From Bretschneidera sinensis (Eukaryota > Streptophyta > Magnoliopsida > Brassicales > Akaniaceae): DNA of 64,000 nucleotides. Where the stretch lies: the NCBI GenBank assembly GCA_023935145.1, contig CM043697.1, forward strand, positions 54,951,001 through 55,015,000, given 5' to 3'. The notes under the pieces were generated by a model. The model did not search any database and was not told the DNA's origin. It saw nothing but the letters and a program-made list of their open reading frames with translations. A program made the translations under genes and the position numbers. Positions 12,445 to 25,274 of the stretch are shown here, piece after piece (position 1 is the stretch's first letter; each line of letters starts with the position of its first letter).

Positions 12445-13017
12445 GCAGAGAGATTGGCAAACTAATGTCTCGTGCCTTTTTATAGATGTGTATTTTCTGT
12501 GTTCATTTTTTCAAGTTAGCTATAGATTCTGAGAAGACATACTATATCAAATAAGGTTTTCATTTTCTTTTGCCCCTTCTATAGAACGAGAGCTGAATAA
12601 TACTTGCGGGAAAAGAAAAAAATTTCAATTTATAACATAGGTTAAAGGTGAGACTAGTGAAAGCTAGAAGACTCATGTATTTCAATGTTTTAAGTGGTTA
12701 TTGGAATTCTATGCATTCTAAATTATTTCTTGTTAGTATATAAATTCTCTCTTGATGTTTGCTAGAAATGCATGTTCTCTTACCTTGGGGTGGCTTGTAG
12801 GCCAATGTCTTCGGTTCAAATGATCTCTCCATTTGCTAGAAGAATGGGTTGAAGGGTGACTTGCTAGAACCTTTTGATAGTGCCTGATTGGTACAATGGA
12901 TTAAGAAGAGTGAGGATAAAATAAGACAATTTCATTTAATTGTTTACATATGATAAAAAGAAAATAAACAAAAAAACATGGTATATAAAAAGCATACATG
13001 GCGAGGGAGAAAAGTTT

Positions 13018-13388
13018 GATCATGTTTGATCCATGGTATATAAAAAAATATTAAAATTTTAAAATAAAATAATGTTAATTTTTTTCAAGTATTTGGTGTG
13101 TTAAAAAATATATTTAGTAAATATGAGAAATAAAATCAATATAGATTTCAAATTTAAATTCAAAACTGAAAAGAATAACAAGAATGATTATCCAAACTAT
13201 TTTATATTTTCAAAACAGTTTTCAAAATCAGATTATCCAAAAAACATTTTACTGTTTTCTGTTTTGGAAACAGTTTTCGAGTTACAGTTATCTAAACATG
13301 TTTTTTTTCAGAAAACATCAGAAAACTGTTTTCAATTTTCATTTTCAAAAACAGTTTTCAAATACTGAAAACTGTTACCCAAATATAC
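13018..13388 (+). mobile_element. Harbinger-related end fragment (MITE-like)
   Basis: This segment matches, in the opposite orientation, the left end and subterminal part of the Harbinger element at about 2366-2757. It shares a CAAGTATTTGGTGTG-type stretch followed by AT-rich DNA and then repeated GAAAACTGTTTTC motifs. It ends ACCCAAATATACCC, which read inward is GGGTATATTTGGGT, close to the Harbinger terminus. No second terminus was found, so it is either truncated or a strongly diverged MITE. Confidence 0.6.
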
Positions 13389-14094
13389 CCATAGTTTTTA
13401 TGGAATTCATTTTGAATTCTATAGTTGTCATGTTTGGAAAAAAAACTTAGAATTTATTTCGAAATGAATTCACTATTGAATTGAGTTGGCTTTTTGTAAA
13501 TTCTATTAAAATTGATATAATTTAAAAATGAAATCTACAAAATGAAGAGTAAAAAGTTATATCGACTAAAATACTATTTCTTTCCATATTTTATTCCGTC
13601 CATCTCCATTCTCCTTCCATTTTTTCCTCATTTAAAATTTTCATTTCTTTCAAACATTTTAAGTGCGCAAATTTAAGTAAATTCTACATGTTAAAATAAA
13701 AAACAAAACATAAAAATTTATTTAAAAATAAAATAAATTTTATTTTCATTTGTTTTTGAACCCACTCAGGATGTGAAATGATTTAAAGTCTTACTCTTAC
13801 GGACCTAGTTCTGTAATAACTACCATGGAACTTAAAAACTTTATTGATAATTACAAGAATTATAGTAATAATTGAATAATTACCACAGAACCACAAGAAC
13901 TGTATTTATTCGATTATTTCTACAATTTTTTGTAAATTACCAGTAAAGTTATCCAATTTCATAATAAGGAGATCAAAATTCAATGATTTAAGGATTTAAG
14001 TTTCAAAATTCTCTGAAACCATCGATATGTCTGCTCTCACGCGTCTTTTACTTTATTTTACGTTGGAAGCAATGAGAGATTGATACTTATCCAT

Positions 14095-14111
14095 CACGTG
14101 AGGAGCACGTG
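14095..14111. promoter_or_regulatory. Twin G-box, upstream of the TruA gene
   Basis: CACGTG occurs at 14095-14100 and again at 14106-14111, 11 bp apart from start to start, about one helical turn. G-boxes are bound by plant bZIP and bHLH factors. They lie 214-230 bp before the start codon. Function is inferred from the motif only. Confidence 0.5.
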
Positions 14112-14248
14112 TCTACTCCGTTAAAGGATACAATTACAGCGTCAGTAAAAAGGGTGACATTGCGCAATTCTTTGTAAATCCATGTTAAAATTTTGAAATT
14201 GATAGATGAGGGACCAATTTGAAACCTGATCAATAGTTTAGGTAATTA

Positions 14249-14267
14249 GGCCCAAAGAAAACCCTAA
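14249..14267 (+). promoter_or_regulatory. Site II motif plus telo-box
   Basis: GGCCCA (14249-14254), the complement of the TGGGCC site II core bound by TCP factors, is followed by the telo-box AAACCCTAA (14259-14267). This pair is well known in promoters of plant ribosomal-protein and other translation-related genes. It lies 58-76 bp before the ATG of a tRNA-modification gene, which fits. Confidence 0.6.
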
Positions 14268-14324
14268 ACGCTCGTATATGATTGTCACATTTTTCGGTTT
14301 TGTTTGGATTCTGAAAAAAATTAA

Positions 14325-17300
14325 ATGACAGAAATTCTCAATCACTCTCTCGATTCCACCGCCATTGAATCTCCCAATAGACCTTCCAAAATCGCAAAAA
14401 CCGAAGATTTTAGCGAGAAAGAAGAAGAAGAAGAACAACAAGGATCAGGCCTTGTTGCGCAAACCATGACCCCTAACCCTAGAATCCAGCGCTATTTGGT
14501 GGCTATTGAGTACATTGGGACTCGGTTCTCTGGGTCCCAAAAGCAGCTCAATTTCCGTACGGTCGTAGGTGTACTAGAGGTGATCTTCTCCGTCTTAAAA
14601 TGGGAAAACGAAAGATTTTTTTTGGTGTTTTGGAGTGTTGTTTAGTGGTTAGTTTTGAGAAACAATGAAGTTGAACAGTTGCAAGTGTAAGGCAACTGCG
14701 AGTGGAAACCTTTGAATTTTATTTTCTGCAAGGAAAATATTTCTGTCTGATTTCCAAGGAAATGAAGCGAAAGGAAAAAAAATAGTTTAGATGTTGCAAT
14801 GCTGATTACCCGAGGAAATAAGATCTGCATAACTAGGATTAGGAAGATGTGTAGTTTAGTAGAGTTGTTATTTTGAAAAAAAAAATAGAATTTTCATTTT
14901 TCTCTGAAAATTCAAATGAAACTATGAGCATAAAAACCAATAAATTGTTTTTAGGAGTATTTTTCAGGGCATTGCTTGGTTACGTTGTAAATATTCATGC
15001 TTATGGATGCAGAAGTTATGTTGATTTTAGCTCAGATAAGAAGGCTTTAAAAATGCTAATCAGTATCAATTAATTGTCATTTTTAATGTAGGAGGCTTTT
15101 CATAAATTTATTGGCCAGCCAGTTTCAGTCTTTTGCTCAAGTCGAACGGTGAGTCTATGTTCTGCTTCGTACTACTTTGGTTTTGATGTTGTATATCATT
15201 TAGTGTACAATGTATATAAAATGGTTTCTGTCTATGCTTGTGAGTATGCACAAAGATTTTTGATCATATAAAATTTAATTCAGTTAATGTCAATACATAT
15301 TAAATAATTTATTGATACTGGTAGAGTCAAATTCCGGTTAATGAATATGGTACATCTAATAACACAAAAGAAGTTTTTAATAGGTTTATGCTTAGGTTCA
15401 GGTTCAAGTGTTCCATTGGCAGAGAAGTCCATAAGGTGACTCCCTGAGACTGTTTGTCTTGCGGACTTTATTTGGATTAGTTGCTTTTGGTTAGAGTTAG
15501 CAAGTTCTATGATGAGATTTAGTTTAGTAGTTTCTTTCGGCATTTTCATTTTAAGCTGTTTCCTTTTGGAACACTATAATGGTTTTTGTCTTATATTGTG
15601 GCATATATGGTTGTTGCTGTATATGTGACATGATTACATATCTTTTCCTTCTTTGCGTTTATAGGGTTGTCTCTTATCCTACATGTAGTTTAAAACATGA
15701 AAATGAGGCAACTTCAGGAGAATATTTTGGAACTTAAGATTGATTGGCTGCCCATCTCTCACTCCTCTTTCTTTTGTTCTTTCTCCTTCTTCACTCCTGT
15801 TATTTATCCTTCTTTTTGGTCTCTCTCTCCTTTTCTCTTCAAGGCATAAGTTGGATTTTCACGGGTCTGGTTTTATGTATTCATTGTGTTATCGCTTATG
15901 GATATGGCTCATAATTTTAGTTGATTGCAACTCTCTTTTCAATTTCATCCTTGTGGACTATCTTATCCTTTTAAGTGTAAGCTTGGTCTCACAAAAACTG
16001 TTCTCGTACTCTTTCTCTTCCTTTTCTTACTTCGTTCTTTCCCCTTCCTTTTCGTGGTGCATGTTGGAATTCACTATTTGTTCCATCATCGAGTCCGTGA
16101 AAGATCTCGAATGATCTCCCATTTTCTCTGTCTTATTGTTCTACTAGTATTTCTTAAGTGAAGTTTAATAAGAGGTCCTACCGCCCTACAAAACCTAAAA
16201 GAAATAAGAGGAAGCTGTATACTCAAGAACTTTAAAGCAAATAACCACAACACAACAAGCCAATGATATCGATGCAGACTAAGCTATCCACTTTTTGATA
16301 GTGTGCCTGTGCTGTAATTTGATCGATCAATTGATCAGATTATTTGGAAATGTAATACCCATTGCTTGCCTAAGAAACTGAAGTAAAATACTTAATAAAA
16401 AAACCTGATAGCCACTTATCAAAAAAAAAAACCTGATAGCCTTCAGCATTACTGGAAAAAAGAATTATTCTAAAACTTATTTGTATGTACGTTGATCATT
16501 TTTTCTTTTTCTTTCCTTCAGGAATTAATATATTTGCATGTGCACAAATATTCTATTTATGTCTGTCACCATTCGTCCTGGTATTATTTTAGTGATTCTA
16601 TTTTATTTAGGACGTAACATGGATGTCCAGTTTCTTATTGTTGTGGCAGGATGCAGGAGTGCATGCCCTATCTAATGTTTGCCATGTAGATGTCGAACGC
16701 ATTAGCAAAAGGAAGCCTGGTGAAGTGGTATATCTCGTAGACGTTACTATTTATTCTATCTTTGCTAATTAAATGTTTTGCAATTGGCACTAATTAGGAT
16801 ATAGCTCCATGTAATCGTCCAATACTGTGTTTATTGATCAAAAAAGAAAAAAACTTCCAACATTGTGGTTTTAGTTTCTTTGTTTTTTACTTTTTGGTGT
16901 TATTCCCCTTTTTGTTTTTTTTTTTTCAACTTTAACTTCTTTATAGCTCATGAGGAACATCACGGGTTTGTTTGTATGACTTGTAGAAATGAAGACTTAC
17001 TAAGAAAAAAGAGTTGTAGAAATGAAGGCGGCAAAATTGTCAGTACTGTTTATGGGAAGCTTCTTTACATTGCAGGATTAGTGAGGAAAGCGTAAACAAC
17101 ATACCCATTTAATCGATTTGTCTTGAGTTTGATCCCATGTGGAGGATACTATTACATGCCTTATTTAAGCTTAAGAGATCTTAGGGGTAGGCTTTCAAAG
17201 GCATCTTACCTTTTAGATAGGTGTTACTGGTGAACTTTTGTGCATTTTTTTTTATTTTTTTATTTTTTTATTTTGATAAGTGATTTGTGCATTTTTCAGA

Positions 17301-20300
17301 AGAATAGATCGAATAGAATATAAGAAATTCGACTTTATACACCCTTCACTGTGAATCTTAGTACCTTTTGAATATGAAAATTTTAGATTCAATCTGCATT
17401 TTGGTATGTGTAGAAGCGTGTAGCAGTTTATGGATCACTTATTTTTATACTGTCCTCTTTTAACAAGTGGATTCTGTTTTCTTAATCTCTATTTTGAATT
17501 TGACATGTTACCCCTAAGATAGTGGCTTGGTTTATTGATGTGTTGGAGTGGTTTTGTGGAAGGGGCAGGAAGATGATCGCATTGAGGATGGTACCACTGT
17601 CTCTTCTTTCGCAGTTGTTAGGGCAAAGAAATTGTAGAGCTTCTGTCATAGTTGTTAAAAGCGTGCCTAGGCATTAGATGCACCAAGGCTCCAAGCTCAA
17701 CACCTCAGAATACCCCAGGTGATGCTACCTGTGTGAGGCGCACACCTAGACACTAAGGCGCAAGGGTCGCAAAAAGCGCGCCTTGCAAATGTGATGGATG
17801 AGAAGGAGGAGGAGGAGATCGATATGAATCGATCATTCCTGCGATTCTTTACCAGTCGGGTCTAAGTGATTAAAATCTTAAAAAAACCACCTTTTTGATT
17901 TATTTTTTTAAAAGAAAAGACCACATACCTTTTCGGCACTCTCTGTCCTTAAAGAAACAATACGCATTGCCTTTTCAGTTCTCTATGTTAGGTTTTGAAA
18001 ATTAGGCTTCGAGTCTTCTCGATGAAGAAGACAGTGAACAGTGCCATGACACAGTAACACTACAGGTGAGTTCTCTAATGGTCTGTGGTCTTTTCATTCT
18101 TTAGACTGAAGTAATGGGTTATGGGTATCATTTATTATGTCTATTACTCACAAGTTCACAGACTTTACTGTTTAGCTTTTTTTTTATTGTTTAATAATTT
18201 AATACTCACGCTTCAACCTTTAAAACTGTAGTACTATAGACTTTAGTAAGTACTACCTACTATCTAATAACTATAGAACTATTTATATTATTGTTTTATT
18301 TTTTTGATAAGTATTTGTACTATTGTTTATTATACTATATTATATTATTATTGTTATATTATATTGCTATATTATTATAGTATGCCCTAATCTGTGTACC
18401 GTGCACATATATTTTATATATAGTATAATATTGTTTAGTGTTTTATTATATATAAATAAATAAAAATTATGTATGCAATTGAATTTAATTTAGTATATAT
18501 GGTTTTAACTTATCAGAAAAGTATATACGATTTTAGTGTTTAAGTTAGTATGTGTTTAATATTTTAGTGTGTTTGCATTAAAGTAATGGTAATAAGTTGG
18601 TCACAAATTGAAAATCTATGATATTTCTTAATTTAGGTTGTGTTATATGAATTATAACCATTTTATACACATTTTTTTTTTTTTTGTAAATGTGTGCTCC
18701 ACCTTCATGCGCCTTGTGTCACGGTCCACCAGATTTTCCCTAAATCCAGAGGATCGTGCGACGCTAAAACTTCTCTAAGTCTTAGCCAACCTTTCTTCAC
18801 CTCGAGTTTTTCGCCTCAAGAACTTGCACGACAACCTTCTCGAAGCCCCAAAACTCATCACACTGTCTCAAAAACTCAAACCATGATACCAAGGAGCCCA
18901 CTTGAGTGCACGCACAAGCGTCGAAGTCTTCGCTTAAAGCTTGGCCCCATCTTACCGTGCCTCTGATGCTCCACTGATTCGAATAGCCATAGACGTGCTC
19001 ATCAGCCCTCGTGCCTTTAGACCTCAATAAGCTTACCCGATTAGGAGCACACGAGTAAAGTCCTATTGGAACCCTAAGACATCCTAGAAATGCCACAGAG
19101 TTTTCATCTGTGTCAATTCCTAGCTCACTCACCTTTAATCCATCTTACCTGTTTGCCAATTGAAGACGCATAATGTCGCCCCTCATTGTGCTGGTCACTA
19201 ATTTGCTGCTTGCACATTGAAGCACAATCCCTCTTTCCTTGTGCTAGATGATATTCCACAATCCTAACCAAGAGCCAACCGCCCACAAATCCGACTGCAT
19301 GCAACAAACTCTCAAGCTTGACTGCACATTGCCTGCAAGCCCAACCGAAGATAGCCGATGAGCAACTCGCCCATTGATGCACATTGCCTCCCATCATTGT
19401 GTTGAACACATCGATGATAGCCCACAACATAACCGAGAGTCTACATGCACGCAGATATGGCTACACGCATTCAGCCTACAACTTAACTGAAGTTGTCCCC
19501 ACAGGTGCCTCATAGCTACACGAGAACCGCACTACTTACACACACAGTGCCAAGATGATATCCGATAGCCCATATGATAATAAACATAGGTTTAAGCCTC
19601 AAGCATGGGAGGAGAGCAATATAGTGCATACGAGCCACCTATGCTGTCCATGAAGCTCCCAATTTCATGGAGGCTCAAGTCACCCTCTGGTGGCCCCAAA
19701 CCTGCACCCCAAGTTACCTTGGGAGGCTCACTTAGTGCCCACACGTCTCAAACCATAGCCTAACTATGGTTCATGTGCGCACACTGCGGGTCGTGGAGAG
19801 CTCGATACCATGTCCCCCCTAAAGAGTCTTAAGTCATTTTGAGCATTACGGGTAGGAAACATACCTCATGCTTGAGCCATCATAATCCTTTAATAAATAG
19901 AATTTACACAATCTGCCAACTCCAAACATATCATAACACTGTGCGCATCTTCAAGATACTCCCCAAAAATTCCCATTAATTTTTGGAGCATAAATCACAT
20001 ATTTACGAAAATGTCACTGTGCCACTCTAGCACACCGCCGACAGACATCTGCTGTGCAACTGCGCTATAACCAGGCCACATTGCTGCACATAACTCACAT
20101 ATCACCACACAGCTCATTCAAAGGCCAACTCATGGGTAGCAACCATGCCAAATGGTACGTACCATGACACCTTGCACCCTACACCCTACACCCTACACCC
20201 TGCACCCTGCACCCTGCACCCTGCACCCTGCACCTAGGCTCCAGATGCCCTTAGTGCACCTTGCACTTTTAACCACTGTCTTTTGTAGGCATGGAACATT

Positions 20301-23300
20301 GGATGAATGAGATTAGTGCTAAAAGTTTTGAAAGTCTCATTTTTTGTTTCTTCACTAAGCTAATTTTCCTGGTTCTCTTATGGAGTTTATTTCTTTTGGG
20401 GTGGGGGTGGAGATGTTTCAGACATTAGTTATTTGATTGTAATTTTCATCTCTTTCTTTTTTGGTGCCTCTTGGATAATTCCCATTTTACATTTGTACTT
20501 GGGTGTGCCATTGTTTTTCCGTGTTGTCAACGAAGTTATTAGAAGAATATTTTCAAGTCCCTTTATAAGATATTTGGGGAATATATCACATTACAGATAG
20601 CCATTAAAATTAGTATTCAATGAATCAAGGATGTTTTGTCATATTTATCAATCAATTACTTTATAATGGGTTGTTCAAGGCTTATGCTATTGATGTATCA
20701 GATCTCTAATGATTTGTTTTGTCAGATTTTTGCTATTAGACAAATCTTTCGATAGCTGGTGATACGATACAATTGTACAGGAAAAGTACATACATAATCT
20801 TATTAAGTTCAAAAAAGTTCAAAATGCTTAATTGGAGGGGAAAAAGGAGTCTTATCATTAACCGATGTTACATGACTAGTGCTAAATAATCTGGTAAATT
20901 TATATGAATTTACTAAATGATGTTCTGGCCGAGTTAGTAGGGACATGAGGTGATATATGATTGTGAAGTAGTATTTCTCTTTTTCTAATTCACACAAGGA
21001 ACTGGTTTTCATTATATGAATTTAGTAAAATATGTTCTGGCAAGTTAGCAGAAATACTAGATGATACATGGCTGTGAAATAATTATTTCATTTGTGCTAA
21101 ATGCAGTTACCTCCTCATGAACCTGCTGTGGTTAGAAGAGCTGTGAATCATTTCTTACAGGTTTCGTTTCTGATGATCTTTGAGGTTTCTGATTAAGAAA
21201 TTGACTGTTTGTGCTATTTCTCTAGTCTGTGCTATTTCTCTAGTCATTTTCACCAATACTGAGTGTTTGACAATGTACTTCATTATTCACAACCTAAAGG
21301 AACAAAACTACAAGGAGAGCAAGTGCATACATGGCAATTTCTTTTCATCCATTTCAATGACAAATGCCCATGTTAAATGCTTCATAAGTTATTCTGTTTT
21401 CTGGGCTTGCATATTCTTCTGATAAATTTTTTGATATTTGTCTGCATGTTATTTTGATAAAGGCATGTTTCAATCTAGGAGAAGCTTTTGGGTTTCTTTG
21501 AGAGTATTCTTTTTTAAATTCATTTTATGCTAGAATGTTGGTTGCTGATATTTGAGTACATTATTGTCATTTGAACTTTCTGGAAAAATTGTGCAAAGTT
21601 ATATATTAAAAAACTATTGGTACAATTACTTATCAGAAAAACAAAAAAAGAAACTATTGGTACAATCACATGCATTACATACTTGAGTTGAAAGGTTTAT
21701 GCAGTGCATGTGGTGCCTTTGGTTAAGAATAATGCTCTTAGCTGAATATACAAACAAGTACCTGCAGCAGGTGGCAAACTCCTTTTGATTGTTGAAGTTG
21801 GGGAGATAAGGTCCTCTGCAGTGCTATTGTGCAGATCTGCCGTAGATGACTGTTCTTCCATGTTTGAATAAACATGACCCACCGGAATCATGGATATAGC
21901 AGTTGTCTTGTTAGAATATCTCCACTTTCATCTTTCTCAAAATCTTAATGTCTTCTCCGCTTTTCAATGTTTTCTCAACCCCGGTCTTCTCTCCACAAAC
22001 ATCTTAAGCCCACTGGTCGCCGTATTTCAGCGATGACACTATTCTGGCAGCTCAGTTTTTCTGAGATAAGCATGAGAGTCAATAAAACTTTTTAGTTGAT
22101 TTTAAAAGAAGTTCTATTTAGGTTTCCTGGGAATATATTTATAATCAGTTTTTTTGTCGATGGCTGCATGAAGGTTATAGACGTGCCTAATGCCATAAGA
22201 GTTGATACACTTACATGTTTAATAGTATCTGTTTTCGGAAACAGTTTCCTGATTTCAGAAACATAAAACAGTTCTTTGACATCCAAATTATGTTTGGTTA
22301 CTGTTTCAGTAGTTTACGAAAACAGGGCTTGTTTCTGGAACCATCTTTTTGATGTTTTTTGTTGTTGTCTATAACTATTTTTAGAATAGTTCTAAAAAAT
22401 AATGAGAAAACATACTTAGTGTGGTTAATAAGTTTTCTCTTATTGAAATATAGCACCATTATCATCAGAGAGGTAAACAAACTAAATTTAAAATAATTAT
22501 CATCCAAACGTGTTTTTAGTGAAAAACAACGGAAAATTGTTTTATGTTTTCATTTTGAAAACTTTGTTTTGAAAAGAGAACAAATTAAAACATGCCCTTA
22601 GGTTTTTATAAGCCCCAAGTATTTGTGAACTATCGAAGTTTTAATTTTTCTAGCTGGTATTTCCAGGGGATTTTAGTCTAAAAATTTACAGCTTGATGCA
22701 ATACAAATAACGATCTTGATTCTCCACTTTATCAGCAATTAACTACATAATATAATTAGTTTTAGGACTTCTTTACAGGAAATCTCAGTTTAAATAACTC
22801 CAGTCAAATTTTCAGCTGATATTTGTTGAATTTCTGGCTTTGATTGACATGAATATTTTTGAATTGCATGGAAGCTTCTTTCGGTTAGCATTTACATAGG
22901 AGATAAAGTGTCATTTAAAACTATTTGGACAGAAAGAGATATCCTTAAAGTTTATGTTGTGTCCTATCTTTAGTACACATGGACCAATTACCAACATACT
23001 AGTATACTACTAAAATTGCATTGCCATTACCTTGCGGATCACACTCTCAATATGGGGCATGCAGTGTCCTTTGCAAAAAGGACTGCACTTGGCAAACTTG
23101 ATGCCTTTGAACAATACATAGCATGCTTGTGTCAAGTAACCTTTGCTTGTTCCTAGTACAACATTCTAGTTTTTGGTTAAAATAGAAATATGACATAGTG
23201 GTTTTATTTTCATTTTTAACCTTAAAACATATTTATTTTTGATAAGTAAAAAGGATTATATAAAGGGCACCAAAGGGGTGCAACCCAAGTACAAACATTA

Positions 23301-25230
23301 GTTGTTTTTATTTCTTGCGTTGTTACTAAAGAGTAGTTCCATGACAGTGATGCTAGCTGTTGCTGTTAAAGTTAAAAGTTCTTTTGTTTAAAATTCATAT
23401 TGATATATAATTGTATCTTGGTTTTTCTATTTTTTTTATTTACTTTTTGTAATGCGTGTTGTACAAAATGCAGCATGGTCCCTGGCTTGGTCCCAATCGT
23501 GGGAATTGGATGATCCTATGCATAAATAAGTTATTTTCTTTTTGTACATAACAAAATAATATTCGTCAGTTGGTATTGGCTGAACTGACCCAAAACTAGC
23601 TGAAAGCACTTTCATACAATTTTTTCCTCCAAAATCCAAATCTATTTCCAGCAAGCTAAACGAAAAGGTTCATATGTGTTTTTTGGATTCAGGTAGAATT
23701 TGAAATCTGACTCACTTGAAGTCGTATCTAGTTTGCATGCCTGAAGTTTTATTTATGATTTCACTTATGACTTAACTGTCTTATGTGTTATTGCTGAGGA
23801 CTTCCTGACATGTTTAAATTTTGGTCTCTGTTAGAGAATTGAAGGCGATATTATGGTGATTGATGTTCGATGTGTTCCAAATGATTTTCATGCAAGATAC
23901 AAAGCTCAGGAGCGAACGTAGGTATTCATGATTCAATTTCTGTTTGTAGAGATTACAGCCACATGTCTAGGCAGCTATACAGTTATAGAAAATGTGATGC
24001 TCAGTTGGTTTTGAGTCTGGGTTGCATATATTGCTACACGCAGAAAAGGGTCTTCTGTAGTATGAATTGATTTTGGTTTCATGAATGGTAATGGTTCCCA
24101 AGTTATATGTGATTAAGACTTGCTTGAGTGTAGCCTCTACTCGTTGGGTTACAAAGATTTTAAGTAATCTCTCTTTCTCTCCCTTCCTCCCCCCTCCCCC
24201 TCCCTCTCTCTCTTGCTTTCTCTGTCGACCTCTCTCTATCTCTCTAAATGTTATAGTATGCTGTTGTTAGCCCCCTGTCCTGACATTTGATATGTTTGTT
24301 GGTGTATGTTAATATTTAATAACGTGAACTCTGCAAGGTAAATATTCTGAATCGTGTTGTTGATCAATTTTGTTAGGTACTTCTACCGCTTGCTCTCGGG
24401 GCCAGAGCCCTTGTCTACCTTCGAAAAAGACCGCGCATGGCATGTTCCTGTGGAGCTAGATCTGAGCACTATGCAGGTTCAGTTACTATTATATCTCACT
24501 AATTTCCTTTAGTCATTACTATATCTAGGGGTGAGAATGGGTCGGTTTGGCCAAAAAATTCAACCCAACCCAATCATACCGGGCTGGAAAATCTCAACCC
24601 AACATGACCCATGAACCCATCCAACCCTAACCCTAACCCTAACCCAACTCAACCCATTCAAATTGGTTCGGGTTGCCGATTTAATATTTTCTTCACTTAA
24701 AAATTAATTTAAACATATTACATAAGAAAAATATTTTACTACAATAATTCATTATCCATTAGATCCAAAACCAAATCCATACAAGAATTCAGTAAATCTT
24801 TCAAATCTATCACTTACAAAATATCTTAAATAACTTTAAAAAAAGTTAAAACGACCTTAAATTAACATAAACCGTACAAAAGAGGGAGGTGCTTGATCAA
24901 TCAAATTCTTCAAAATGACAACACTAATATAGACTTGGCCCTAGCTAGAATCTCCATGATCACGTTCTTACATAATACCAAATATCTACATCATACAAAA
25001 AATATAAAGTGAATGAACATAGGATAAGCAAATCAATTTAACAAGCTTTTGGAAAGCATATTTAAAATCCAGATGAAATACTTTCACGAACATAAACGGT
25101 CTTCTTCAACTAAAAAGTATTAAAAAGAAACATGCTCCTAATATATTTAAATAAAAAATTAGCCTTTTTGATGGAAACTAGCATTTTGTGTCGGAGGGTT
25201 TCTAGTAAGAAGAAAGAAAAGAAATGAGAG

Positions 25231-25274
<44 letters not shown>

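Larger units (their letters stand above)
17650..20278. mobile_element. Large insertion with inverted ends in intron 3
   Basis: The left end reads AGTTGTTAAAAGCGTGCCTA. The right end, read inward, is CAGTGGTTAAAAGTGCAAGG, and both then run into sequences containing TGCAC and CTCC motifs. This inverted pair marks a 2.6-kb unit. It is richer in G/C than its surroundings at 18,690-20,240 and holds no recognisable gene. The 18,700-20,000 part may be a degraded LTR element: on the minus strand TGGTATCGAGC at about 19,800-19,810 resembles a primer-binding site. No target duplication is clear. Superfamily unknown. Confidence 0.5.

Noticed and set aside
12784..12860. tRNA-like or SINE-like promoter boxes (GTGGCTTGTAGGC and GGTTCAAATGATC)
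   Set aside because: The B-box is imperfect, no cloverleaf could be drawn and no SINE tail or target duplication was found.
18797..19430. Two open frames on the minus strand in G/C-richer DNA
   Set aside because: They have no recognisable domain, contain chance Cys/Trp residues and lie inside a repeat unit in an intron.
19795..19830. Primer-binding-like TGGTATCGAGC on the minus strand, as evidence for a Gypsy element
   Set aside because: It follows an LTR-like GGGGGGACA end, but no second LTR or coding domain was found, so only a remark in the intron 3 insertion is justified.
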